A stretch of 34,175 nt of DNA. Origin: Clostridiales bacterium. GTDB lineage: Bacteria > Bacillota > Sulfobacillia > UBA995. Position 1 is the stretch's first letter. Each line of letters starts with the position of its first letter. A program made the translations under genes and the position numbers. The notes beneath the pieces are model-generated. The model ran no database searches and was not told where the DNA came from. It saw nothing but the letters and a program-made list of their open reading frames with translations. The stretch covers positions 1 to 34,175 of the forward strand of contig DOZU01000239.1 of assembly GCA_003517845.1 (NCBI GenBank), given 5' to 3'. Below, piece after piece: positions 13,345-20,551 of the stretch.

Positions 13345-13816
13345 CGGCTATGCTCCTCTCTGCCGGTCTAAGGCCGTACCGGCCCAGAAGCCAGGGCGGC
13401 AGGCTCGCAAACGGCAGCACCACCCGGGTCACGCCCGGGAACCAGTAAAACGGGCAGGCGTGGGCGCCTGGGGCGAAGTCGGCCGGGTCCTCTGTGTGAA
13501 GGACGACGGACCGCCGGGCGGCAAGCGCAGCGCCGAACTCCGTGTGGGTGCCGCGAAGACCGGGCAGCAACACAACCACCAGGTCGGCACTCACGGCGGC
13601 GTTCAGTTCCCGGGCGGCAATCCAGCCCGGGCTGCGCGCAACCGCCTCCGAATGGAGGCAGCAGGTCGTCGCAGTCCAGTCATAGGTGTGCCGCCAGCCC
13701 TGGTCGGTCAGGGCGCGGGCCAGCTCGGCAACGCGGGGGGCGTTGCCGTACCCGGACGCGATGTAAAAGCTTGGTCCGGGGGGGAGGCTTCTCGGGGTCG
13801 ATGGCGCCGCAATCAT
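13331..13816 (-). CDS. Nucleoside 2-deoxyribosyltransferase-like protein
   Basis: The 161-residue protein has the fold signature of the nucleoside 2-deoxyribosyltransferase family: FYIASGYGNAPRVAELARAL near the start, YDWT, and AAVSADLVVVLLPGLRGTHT followed by EFGAALAA. In this family the G-T-x-x-E-x-G stretch carries the catalytic glutamate (here THTEFG). Members cleave nucleoside N-glycosidic bonds or are non-enzymatic relatives sharing a flavodoxin-like fold. The start is uncertain: ATG 13816 has AGGAGGTG about 12 bases away, while TTG at 13822 has better spacing. It overlaps the next gene by 14 bases. On a mobile element such a protein could alter nucleotide pools or modified bases, but that is only inference. 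Confidence 0.7.
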   Translation of the reverse strand: MIAAPSTPRSLPPGPSFYIASGYGNAPRVAELARALTDQGWRHTYDWTATTCCLHSEAVARSPGWIAARELNAAVSADLVVVLLPGLRGTHTEFGAALAARRSVVLHTEDPADFAPGAHACPFYWFPGVTRVVLPFASLPPWLLGRYGLRPAERSIADAGD

Positions 13817-13882
13817 GGGCAAACACTACACCTCCTGCTGTCTTGCGCGAAAACACCGCCTCGCGCGACGACGAAAGCCGGC

Positions 13883-13982
13883 GGGGCGCCAAGGGCCTGA
13901 CCAACAGAAAGACGAAGGTAGAAGCAGGGCCGCCGAAGCGGTCCTGCCCCACGCGAGCGCCGGTCGGGCAATAATGCCCGAA
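13883..13982 (-). repeat. Intergenic module copy 3 with two hairpins
   Basis: Between the zinc-finger gene and the deoxyribosyltransferase-like gene are a TCGGGCA/TGCCCGA hairpin (about 13965-13982) directly after the stop, and GCAGGGCCGC/GCGGTCCTGC (13924-13947, one mismatch). These are followed on the minus strand by CGTCTTTCTGTTGGTCAGG and GGCGCCCCG. This parallels copies 1 and 2 but with looser similarity. The hairpins may terminate the upstream transcript and the rest serve as the leader for the next gene. Confidence 0.5.
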
Positions 13983-14312
13983 CTAGTCCTCAGCCTCCGC
14001 GTCCGGCCGGCAGCCGGGATGGTAATGGGCGCCGGCGACCTGCTCAGCCTCATCGCGGCGCAGGAGCGTCTCGCAACCCGCCGCGCAGTCGCAATACTGG
14101 CTATAGCAGGCCCCGCAGAGGGCATGGGGCTCATCATCTGACTCCCACGCGGCATCGCGAAGGAGGAGCCTCTTTCCGCAATCTTCGCACTCGCCGTATC
14201 GGTCAGCCCAACAGTCTTCACAAATTGGGCCTCCCTGTAAATTGAACCGCGGTTCGAGAGATGTGGCGGGTCTGCCACAGTCCGCGCAGCGAACTGCTGC
14301 CGGCATCTCCAC
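13983..14312 (-). CDS. Multi-cysteine zinc-finger protein, 109 aa
   Basis: The protein is dominated by cysteine pairs: CADC (about 9-12), CEDC, CEDCG, CGAC, CDC and a final CETLL with HPGC. The regular spacing resembles LIM- or treble-clef-type zinc binding, with two or three metals likely. It is strongly acidic towards the end (PDAEAED). The GTG at 14312 has AAAGGAG 6 bases upstream; an ATG two codons later is an alternative. It is preceded by intergenic module copy 2. Together with the genes at 273, 12571, 27704 and 28411 it makes small zinc proteins a recurring theme here. Function unknown; nucleic acid or protein binding is most likely. Confidence 0.65.
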   Translation of the reverse strand: MEMPAAVRCADCGRPATSLEPRFNLQGGPICEDCWADRYGECEDCGKRLLLRDAAWESDDEPHALCGACYSQYCDCAAGCETLLRRDEAEQVAGAHYHPGCRPDAEAED

Positions 14313-14389
14313 TGTGATCTCCTTTCTGCCGGGACTTGCTGCTCCCAGCGGAACCGGGGCGGGCTCTAAGGCCTCCCCGCCGAGAACTC

Positions 14390-14485
14390 CGCCCCGAACG
14401 GAAGCGGGGCGCATCGGACAAACCAACGCATAAAGAAGGGAAAGGCAGAGGCAAGGCCGCCGGGTTGCACGGCCTTGCCTCTGCC
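14390..14485 (-). repeat. Intergenic module copy 2, including a strong terminator
   Basis: A perfect 16-bp inverted repeat (GGCAGAGGCAAGGCCG and its complement, 14444-14485, loop of 10) lies just after the VWA gene stop and is followed on the minus strand by TTTCCCTTCTTTATG, so it should terminate that operon. Next come CGTTGGTTTGTCC and a CGCCCCG/CGGGGCG hairpin (14390-14411), then the zinc-finger gene. Module copy 1 at 12242-12365 repeats this order. Confidence 0.7.
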
Positions 14486-14495
14486 CCGGGGAAGC

Positions 14496-16028
14496 CTAAC
14501 GGGACCCCGCCAAAGCCTCCAGCATTTCTTCAAGAGGCTGCTGGTCGGATCCCGTGACCTGCCAGGTCCGGTCGGCGAAGGCGGCCGTGCCGCCAGGATG
14601 GTCGCCCACCCCGAAGGCAAATACGGACACGCCAGACGCGGCTTTCCAGGACTGAAAGTCCTCGAGAAAGTCGTCCGGCAAGGCGCATTCGCCGTCGGTC
14701 ACAAACAGGATGTCCGCCCGCCGGAAGGCGGGCGAGTCGGAGATTATTTGCCGCGCCCGGGCGAGCGGCGCGGCGAAGCTGGTGCCGCCGCGCCAGCCGA
14801 AGGACATGAAGTCCTCCAGCCGGGCGGGGTCGACCCCCCGGCGCCAGAAGTACTCGCGCGGGAGGTTGGCGTCGGCGCCGAACAGCAGGGACCACCAGGC
14901 CCGCCGCTCGCGGCCACATAACATGGCCATGCCCAGGCCGAGTGCCTTGGCCCAGGCAAGGCGCGACAGGCCGGCGGGACCGGGCTCGATCATGGACCCG
15001 CTGGTGTCAATGCAGACCACCACGGGGCCTTGGCCGAGCGTCTGCCGCTCTCTCACCGCATACTGGGTGAGGGAGCCCTCGGCGTAGCGCCGGCGGAACT
15101 CGCGCCGCAGCACCGGATGGCGCAGGAGCACGAGTTCGGCGGGAAGCACCCGGGCCAGGTCGCGGCCAAGTTCCAGGGAGTAGATCTCCCCGGAGCTTGA
15201 ATGCAGGATCTGCCGCCGTTTGGTCAGGCCCAGCCGGAAGATCCGGCCGGCCTGCCGCAAAGCGGCGCGCAGATCCTGGTCCTTGACCAGGTGCGCAGCC
15301 AAGGCGAGCCCTGCGCGGGCCGCCTCGGGATCGTGCCCGCCGGGGCCAGGGGACAGACCCCAGCCAGCAACCAACCGGGCGTCCTCGGCCGCGTCGGAGA
15401 CGGCCTGGCGAAGCCCCGCCCTTACGCCCCGGCCAGGCTGGCGCAGCGCTTGCTGCAGGGCCTGAACCGCGGCGCTATCGGCGGCAGCAGAGACTGCAGC
15501 GGCAGCGGCGGCCTCTTGCTCGGCCGCCTGGTACTGCTGCTGCAGGTCTTGCTGGGCGCCGTCGGGCAACTGCTCGTTCAGAAGGCCGGCCAAGCTATCG
15601 GCGTGACCGGCGGTCTGCTCAGCGGTCTCGGCGGCCTGGGCGGCCGCTTGCGAGGCGTGCTTGACTTCGTCCGGCAGCGCGTCGAGGACGCGCGGCAGGA
15701 CGCCGATAGCGGCCATGGCGGCCGCCCATTCGTCCAGTGAGGCAGCTGCGCGCAGCTCGGCCCATTCCGGGTAGCGGCGCAGCTCGGCGAGCAGCGACGC
15801 TACCGCGGCAAGGCCGGCTGCGGGCTGGGCGACGTCTTCCGGCATGAACTTGAAGCAATCGGCCCAGGTGTCCTGGGCCAAGGTGCCGCCGGAAGGGTCG
15901 CCCAGGGCCGCCTGAGCGCGGTCGACTACCGAGGCCAACTCGGGGCTGGCCTCGGTGGTATCCCGAAAGCAGCGACGGTCAAACCCGTCCGTCGCTACGA
16001 CGCCTGAGGGGAAGATGCGCCGCCTCAC
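14496..16028 (-). CDS. VWA-domain protein, ViaA-like, partner of the MoxR ATPase
   Basis: The 510-residue protein ends in a von Willebrand factor A domain. The metal site DTSGSM (Asp341, Ser343, Ser345) is intact, with the later MIDAS threonine in WRGGTSF and aspartate in FVTDGEC. Before it lies a long alanine/glutamine-rich helical region (about 120-215) and a segment FRRRYAEGSLTQYAVRERQT typical of the stretch ahead of the VWA domain in ViaA-type proteins. Its GTG start overlaps the MoxR ATPase stop as GTGA, so the two are coupled. RavA-ViaA and related MoxR-VWA pairs act as chaperones that help mature or remodel metal-containing or membrane complexes. What they would serve on a mobile element is not evident. 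A strong terminator follows. Confidence 0.88.
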   Translation of the reverse strand: MRRRIFPSGVVATDGFDRRCFRDTTEASPELASVVDRAQAALGDPSGGTLAQDTWADCFKFMPEDVAQPAAGLAAVASLLAELRRYPEWAELRAAASLDEWAAAMAAIGVLPRVLDALPDEVKHASQAAAQAAETAEQTAGHADSLAGLLNEQLPDGAQQDLQQQYQAAEQEAAAAAAVSAAADSAAVQALQQALRQPGRGVRAGLRQAVSDAAEDARLVAGWGLSPGPGGHDPEAARAGLALAAHLVKDQDLRAALRQAGRIFRLGLTKRRQILHSSSGEIYSLELGRDLARVLPAELVLLRHPVLRREFRRRYAEGSLTQYAVRERQTLGQGPVVVCIDTSGSMIEPGPAGLSRLAWAKALGLGMAMLCGRERRAWWSLLFGADANLPREYFWRRGVDPARLEDFMSFGWRGGTSFAAPLARARQIISDSPAFRRADILFVTDGECALPDDFLEDFQSWKAASGVSVFAFGVGDHPGGTAAFADRTWQVTGSDQQPLEEMLEALAGSR

Positions 16029-17200
16029 GACGGCTTCACCCCCAAGACGTCGGCGAGCAGCCGGCGCAGGAGTTCGTCAACGCGCCCCTGGGAGGCGGCG
16101 CGCTGGGGCTCGAGCGAGCCGGGCAATTGCAGCCCGACCAGGCTCCCCTGGAGGCGGCGCAGCTTGGCGTGTGCCTCGACGGCGAGCTTGGAGGCTTTCG
16201 TGCGCGCCTCGGCGTCGCCGGAGACGGCCGCGGCGTGGGCCTCCAAGGCGGGAATGGCAGCCTCTTCGGCCTCTTCGGTCGCCTGGAGCAGCCGCTCCCG
16301 CAAGGGATCGGCTACCCGCCGGACCACGCCGACTACGGCGGGGCGCTGCTCGGGGGTATCCCAGAGAGCGTCGACGAGGACGTCGCCGTCGCGCTCAAGG
16401 TCGATGGCCGGGGCGCCTGCAAGCCAGGCGGCGGCCCGCAGGATCTCGACCGACCACCGCCAGCGGCGGTCGGAGGGAATGATGCCCTCCTGGCGCAGCG
16501 CCCGGCGAAGATCGGCCAGGGACGCCGCTACGGCCGGAGGGACCTCGACCTGCGCGGACTCGGCGCGGGCCTGGGCGAGGTCGCCCAGGCTCAAGCACAC
16601 CGGGTCCGGCAAGTCCCCTCCGGGATCGAGAGGGCGGCTGAGCAGCCGGGAGAAACTTGCGTCCTCCCGGATGTAGCCGACTGTGTGCCGGAGGGGCACC
16701 CGGTCGACCAGCGCCGCGAGTTCGCGGGCCTCGTCGCCCTCGGGCATCTCTGTCGAGGCCAGAAACGCCGTCCACAGCGGGACGGCGTCAAGCCGGCCGT
16801 CGTTTGCGAACAGCCGCTCGTTGAGGATCGCGAGCAGGCTGTTCAGGACGGCCGGGCTGGCCTTGGACCACTCGTCGATGAAGGCCAGGTCCGCCTCGGG
16901 GAGACGGCCGGCGGTGACGCGTTCGTAGCGGCCTTGCTCCAGAGCCGGCAAGCTCACCGGCCCGAAAAGCTCTTCGGGCACGGTGAATCGGCCTAACACG
17001 ACCTGATATAGCCGGGCGCCGCCGATGGCGGCGGTTACGGCCCGAGCAAGCTCGGACTTGGCCGTGCCCGGCGGGCCCAGCAAGAGCAAGTGCTGGCGAG
17101 ATATGAGCGCCAGCACCACGCCACGCAGCACGCCATCCCGCTCATAGAAGCGGGCGGCGAGCTGGCGGACAAGCGCGTCGAATTTTGGTCTAAGGTCCAT
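16025..17200 (-). CDS. MoxR-family AAA+ ATPase, RavA-like
   Basis: A 391-residue ATPase with Walker A LGPPGTAKS (41-49), Walker B LAFIDE (105-110), and between them the MoxR-type insert FTVPEELFGPVSLPALEQGR (72-91) and GRYERVTAGRLPEADLAFID. ASTEMPE (148-154) carries sensor 1, and ALVDRVPLRH the arginine-containing segment. The GPxS...LEQGRYERxTxGxLPEA pattern is that of the RavA branch, supported by the adjoining VWA gene. The C-terminal 130 residues are helical and less conserved. The ATG at 17200 has GGAGGTG upstream. The unit probably remodels a protein complex using ATP. It follows a DUF6744-like gene by about 100 bases. Confidence 0.9.
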   Translation of the reverse strand: MDLRPKFDALVRQLAARFYERDGVLRGVVLALISRQHLLLLGPPGTAKSELARAVTAAIGGARLYQVVLGRFTVPEELFGPVSLPALEQGRYERVTAGRLPEADLAFIDEWSKASPAVLNSLLAILNERLFANDGRLDAVPLWTAFLASTEMPEGDEARELAALVDRVPLRHTVGYIREDASFSRLLSRPLDPGGDLPDPVCLSLGDLAQARAESAQVEVPPAVAASLADLRRALRQEGIIPSDRRWRWSVEILRAAAWLAGAPAIDLERDGDVLVDALWDTPEQRPAVVGVVRRVADPLRERLLQATEEAEEAAIPALEAHAAAVSGDAEARTKASKLAVEAHAKLRRLQGSLVGLQLPGSLEPQRAASQGRVDELLRRLLADVLGVKPS

Positions 17201-17302
17201 CAAGCACCTCCGGGCCGCCCGGGAGGGGCGGCCGCGCGGCCAACAGACCCGGCGCAAAGAGGACGGAGCCTCCGCGCCGGGCCGCTTTGCGACCGGGGCC
17301 GG

Positions 17303-18244
17303 TCAAGCGCCGGCAGCATCCAGCGCCTGGACGACGGCGTCCCGCACGAGGCGGGCACCTTGGGCGAGATCGAAGAGATCCTGAGAGAGGACCTCTTCGT
17401 AGCTCGCGATCAGGGCCAGCACGGCCTGGGCCTCGCCGACGAGCGTGCTCAGGGCACGCTTGCCGGGCTCTTCGGCCAGGCCGGCCCGAAGGCCGGCGAG
17501 CAGGCGGGCCACGTCGTCCGCGACGGCGTCGCGGATGGTGGCCCGGGCGCCTTTCGTGTCCACCACCGGAAAGGAGGCCCAGGAAGCTTTCAAGGCTTCC
17601 TCTTGGGCCAGGGCACCGAGCCGCGCGAGTTCGTCGGCGTGCTCGGCGGGAACGAAATACACCCCCCCGGACACGCGGACGAGCACGGAGTGCAGCTCCA
17701 AGAGATACCGGCGGAACAGGCTCCGCAGAGCCTCCGCCTGATACAACCGGCGGAAGCGAGCGTAAAGCTCCTCCGCTTGCAGGCAAGCGGCCTGCACGGT
17801 CTCCCAGCCTTCGGAGTCGTAAACCCGAAGGCTCGTTGCGACCGCCGGGCCGGACGCCTGGTGGATCAGGTCGGCCGCCGGGGAGTACTCCAGGCGGCGG
17901 TTCCGGGAGTCGACAACCTCCCGGACGACCTGCCGGTAGCAGTCCCCGGCGGCGTCGACTCCTACTTCCCGCACCAGCAGGTTCATGTACCTGCCGCCGG
18001 GAAGGGCGATCCGCGACCGCTGTACGGCCGCGGTAGCCCGCCGGAAAGCATCGACGGGCTCGATGGCGCGAGGCAGAAGCGCCTCGCGGAGGGCGTGCCG
18101 GGCGAACCCGCCCATGAGGTCGTCCCGGCTTATCTCGACCTGACCTGGAACGGTGAACCAGGTCAGGTGGCCCAAGACCTCCTGGGGAGCGGCGGACGGA
18201 AAAACAGCGGCTTTTCCGTCCAGGGGCTTCGGAAGGGCGTTCAT
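17303..18244 (-). CDS. Hypothetical protein, 313 aa, possibly DUF6744-like
   Basis: A mostly helical soluble protein starting MNALPKPLDGKAAVFPSAAP. A segment from about 45 to 120 (VEISRDDLMGGFARHALREA and IALPGGRYMNLLVREVGVD) looks like a small alpha/beta domain, and the C-terminal 150 residues are a helical stretch with ELHSVLVRVSGGVYFVPAEH. Proteins with this general layout occur in phages and mobile elements and I associate it weakly with DUF6744. The ATG at 18244 has AAAGGAGGGG upstream. It stands directly before the MoxR/VWA pair on the same strand and may be their client or partner. A 10-bp hairpin and GTTTGTCCC form its leader. Confidence 0.6.
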   Translation of the reverse strand: MNALPKPLDGKAAVFPSAAPQEVLGHLTWFTVPGQVEISRDDLMGGFARHALREALLPRAIEPVDAFRRATAAVQRSRIALPGGRYMNLLVREVGVDAAGDCYRQVVREVVDSRNRRLEYSPAADLIHQASGPAVATSLRVYDSEGWETVQAACLQAEELYARFRRLYQAEALRSLFRRYLLELHSVLVRVSGGVYFVPAEHADELARLGALAQEEALKASWASFPVVDTKGARATIRDAVADDVARLLAGLRAGLAEEPGKRALSTLVGEAQAVLALIASYEEVLSQDLFDLAQGARLVRDAVVQALDAAGA

Positions 18245-18263
18245 GCACGCCCCTCCTTTCATG

Positions 18264-18304
18264 GGACAAACAGCGGCCGCCGCCCAAGAACAGACGGCGG
18301 CCGC
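18264..18304 (-). promoter_or_regulatory. Leader hairpin with TTTGTCC ahead of the 313-aa gene
   Basis: GCGGCCGCCG and CGGCGGCCGC (18273-18304) form a perfect 10-bp stem with a 12-base loop, followed on the minus strand by TGTTTGTCCCATGAAAGGAGG, the ribosome binding site of the gene. It repeats the hairpin, TTGTCC, ribosome binding site order of other leaders in the window. Confidence 0.55.
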
Positions 18305-18365
18305 ACATCGCAACCGGCGCAGAGGGAAATACCAGCCTTGCGCGCCGGCCTCTCCCCCGTCCAGT

Positions 18366-18620
18366 TCAGGCTCCCCGGGGGAGCCTGTACGCCACGACTG
18401 GATACTGCCCCGGGGGGGTCAGTACCCGGAGGTCTTCGTAGCCGGCACTGCCAAGTTCGGCGGCGCGGTCCAACGCGCGGTCCAACGCGCCCGGATCGGG
18501 CGGGACCTGGCGGACGCGCCGGCGGAGCCGGATGGGCTCCGGCACGGCGCGGAGTGCCGCGGGGACATTGAGCATCTCGCGGATGGTCCATCCGCGAGAG
18601 GGGGCGAACACAGCAGACAT
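18366..18620 (-). CDS. Hypothetical protein, 84 aa
   Basis: A basic small protein starting MSAVFAPSRGWTIREMLNVP, with a charged helix (RRRVRQVPPDPGALDRALDR) and a short C-terminal strand region (VLTPPGQYPVVAYRLPRGA). TTCAGGAGG precedes the ATG at 18620. The frame and ribosome binding site make it a credible gene, but no family is recognised. It lies between the 35-residue membrane peptide gene and the 313-aa gene on the same strand. Confidence 0.55.
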   Translation of the reverse strand: MSAVFAPSRGWTIREMLNVPAALRAVPEPIRLRRRVRQVPPDPGALDRALDRAAELGSAGYEDLRVLTPPGQYPVVAYRLPRGA

Positions 18621-18702
18621 TTCGCTGACCTCCTGAAGGGGCGAGGACGAGGCCCCGCCCCTTGATTTTTTCTTGCCGGGCCCGGGGCCGGGCCCGGGGT
18701 TA

Positions 18703-18810
18703 CTACTGGTCGAACATCCAGGTTCGCACGAAGATTACGAGCCTGGGTCCGAGAACACACATTAGTGCTGGGCCGAAAACGCCCAGCACCAGCGCGGCGA
18801 TCCCTTCCAT
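18703..18810 (-). CDS. Small single-pass membrane peptide, 35 aa
   Basis: The frame from ATG 18810 encodes MEGIAALVLGVFGPALMCVL followed by GPRLVIFVRTWMFDQ and a TAG stop. The first 20 residues after the N-terminal glutamate form one hydrophobic segment with a basic flank (PR, VR), as in small membrane peptides. AAAGGGGAG lies 8 bases upstream. It follows the gene at 18923 on the same strand and is likely in the same operon. No family recognised; roles such as a regulator of a membrane complex, or a holin- or toxin-like peptide, cannot be told apart. Confidence 0.55.
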   Translation of the reverse strand: MEGIAALVLGVFGPALMCVLGPRLVIFVRTWMFDQ

Positions 18811-18922
18811 TTTGACGGCTCCCCTTTCCGGGGAGACCGGCGGGACTGGACAGACCCGCCCTGCCTCCCCTGTCAACTCCCGGCGCAGGACGCGCCGGAT
18901 GCAGAGGCGGAGACAGGACGGG

Positions 18923-19462
18923 TCAGTAGGTCGCCGCCGGAGTGCAGACGGCGGGACCGCCCCGGGCCCGGAGCCGGCACGCTTCGAGGCGTGCCGACCC
19001 GGGATAGAGAGTGAGGTTGCCCATCGCCCGGGCGGCGACGGGCTTTATGTCGTCGGCGTCGCCGGCGGGGGAACCGCCGACGGGCTGCCATCCGGGTCCG
19101 ACCACCCGGAACTCCCGGAAGAGTTCCAGGCGGGTGCCCGGGGGGAACAGCCCGGCGTACCAGCCGCCCCGCCGGCACACCCAAAGGGTGCCGGCCGGGG
19201 TCTCAAGGACACGACCCTTGGCGCAGATGAAAAGCGCCTGGGGCCAAGTTCCGGCCGGCGCCGGGGCCAGCCGGAACCGCACGGGGCCGCCGGGCTCGGC
19301 TCGCCAGCCCCGGAGGAAGAACACTCCGGGGTGGGCCGGCGCGGAGCCCTCAAAGAGCAGCTCCACGTTGGCCCGGGTGAACCGGAGCCGGCCGCGGGGA
19401 CGCTCGACGATGTCCGGCCGGGCGAAGACCCGGTCGGACACCTCGACCGCAAAATCGGACAT
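18923..19462 (-). CDS. Hypothetical protein, 179 aa, first gene behind repeat copy B
   Basis: The protein starts MSDFAVEVSDRVFARPDIVE and is rich in short beta-strand patterns (RLRFTRANVELLFEG, VFFLRGWRAEPGGPVRFRLA, LETPAGTLWVCRRGGWYAGL), suggesting an all-beta fold. No family recognised. The ATG at 19462 is placed 8 bases after GGGAGG, which is the 3' end of the 158-bp repeated leader, so this gene shares its leader with the RecT operon. It begins a minus-strand run that continues through the 35-residue and 84-residue proteins to the MoxR/VWA pair. Confidence 0.6.
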   Translation of the reverse strand: MSDFAVEVSDRVFARPDIVERPRGRLRFTRANVELLFEGSAPAHPGVFFLRGWRAEPGGPVRFRLAPAPAGTWPQALFICAKGRVLETPAGTLWVCRRGGWYAGLFPPGTRLELFREFRVVGPGWQPVGGSPAGDADDIKPVAARAMGNLTLYPGSARLEACRLRARGGPAVCTPAATY

Positions 19463-19470
19463 CAAACCCA

Positions 19471-19628
19471 CCTCCCGCGCCCCTCAGGGGCGCTTGATAT
19501 TGCCCCTCGGGAAAAGGCGCGGGAGCACCGCGCGGGTTTTCCGGGGGGCCCTGTTGGAAGCTGACACAGGACCGGGTTAGAACCCCCGGAAACCCGCGCG
19601 CCAGCATACAACGGCTTATGGCACGCGG
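19471..19628 (-). repeat. Long repeated leader element, copy B
   Basis: Nearly identical to 10546-10704. On the minus strand it begins CCGCGTGCCATAAGCCG and ends in GGGCGCGGGAGG, which is the ribosome binding site for the gene starting at 19462. The two large stems seen in copy A are fully preserved; the single change in CCCCTCAGGGG falls at the unpaired turn. It follows a strong hairpin (19657-19722), just as copy A follows a terminator, so each copy looks like the 5' leader of a new transcript. Confidence 0.8.
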
Positions 19629-19656
19629 GAAAGAACGCAAAATGCTCAAAAGGCTT

Positions 19657-19722
19657 GACCAAGAAAGGGCCGCCGCAAGCCCCCGGCTTCAGACACAGGG
19701 ATAAGGCGGCCTTTTCTTGGTC
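19657..19722 (-). terminator. Long inverted repeat, likely terminator after the winged-helix gene
   Basis: GACCAAGAAAGGGCCGCC and GGCGGCCTTTTCTTGGTC form an 18-bp stem with one mismatch around a 30-base loop that itself contains a CCCCGG-type pairing. It lies between the winged-helix gene (stop 19787) and repeat copy B. On the minus strand it is followed by AAGCCTTTTGAGCATTTTGC. Together with 19723-19786, where I see nothing else, this accounts for the gap after the operon. Confidence 0.65.
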
Positions 19723-19786
19723 AGCCCGAGACCACACAGGAGGAGGAGAGCGGTCCGGGGCCGAAGGGCCCGCTCCGGCAAGGCCG

Positions 19787-20551
19787 TCAGCTTGAAGCGA
19801 GGCGGACGGGCTCAAGGCCGCGGCTGACGGGCCGCCAGAACTCGGCCCGGCCGTGAAATAGCGGGCCGTCCCAGGTCAGGCGGATCTCCATGCCGGATAC
19901 GCGGACCACACGGCCGAGTTCTTCGGCTTGTTCGCGGGAGCCGGCTACCAGGACGAGCACCGAGGCGATATCGGCGGAAAGACGCGCCGCGTCACGCGCC
20001 CAGTCGAGTTCGCCAGGCCACAGCCGGGCGACGAGGACGCCGAAAGGGGCGCCGGCGGAAAAGATGGCGGTCAGGCCGCCGCCGGGCTCGATCTGCACGG
20101 GAAACGGACCCCAAAGACGCCATAGCAGCATATAAAGCTGTGAGGAGGCGGCCAGACGCAAGGCGCGCAAGGGCTCCCAATCCTCGACAACGGGAGGGCC
20201 GCCCATGAGGCGGCGGCCGCACGGGCCTTCGACGTAAAGCGAGGGGATGCGGCTTGAGAGAAAGTCCAGCCGATCGGCTAAACCGCCCCGGCACATGCGC
20301 CGGAGGAGGTCGCGGACGGAGTGCACGCCTACCCCCGCCAGCTCGCCTAGCTGAGCACCGGACATGCACCGGAACCGGCGCAGGAGGCTTAATGCGGCTG
20401 CATCCGCTTCGGACACCAAAGGGCCGGGAGGCGCGAAGGCGGCCGCAGACGTGTTGGAAATTACGCGCCGAAGATGGATGCAACCGGCGGGATCGCCGCT
20501 CCAAGGGCCCCGGCCGGAAGCACGCCTCAGCGCTTCAACAGGGGTTCCCAC
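19787..20551 (-). CDS. Winged-helix protein, replication-relaxation-like
   Basis: A 254-residue protein with a helix-turn-helix region at about 45-100: ADAALSLLRRFRC-type helix, CMSGAQLGELAGVGVHSVRD, then LLRRMCRGGLADRLDFLSSR, which reads as a winged helix with its wing ending SLYVEGPCGRRLMG. The rest is an alpha/beta domain (LYMLLWRLWGPFPVQIEPGG, VLVARLWPGELDWARDAARL). This order matches the replication-relaxation family found on plasmids and conjugative elements; a relative lies at 32262-33356. GGAGGT precedes the GTG at 20551, which overlaps the S1-domain gene by 25 bases. It may regulate replication or transfer of the element; exact role unknown. Confidence 0.6.
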   Translation of the reverse strand: MGTPVEALRRASGRGPWSGDPAGCIHLRRVISNTSAAAFAPPGPLVSEADAAALSLLRRFRCMSGAQLGELAGVGVHSVRDLLRRMCRGGLADRLDFLSSRIPSLYVEGPCGRRLMGGPPVVEDWEPLRALRLAASSQLYMLLWRLWGPFPVQIEPGGGLTAIFSAGAPFGVLVARLWPGELDWARDAARLSADIASVLVLVAGSREQAEELGRVVRVSGMEIRLTWDGPLFHGRAEFWRPVSRGLEPVRLASS

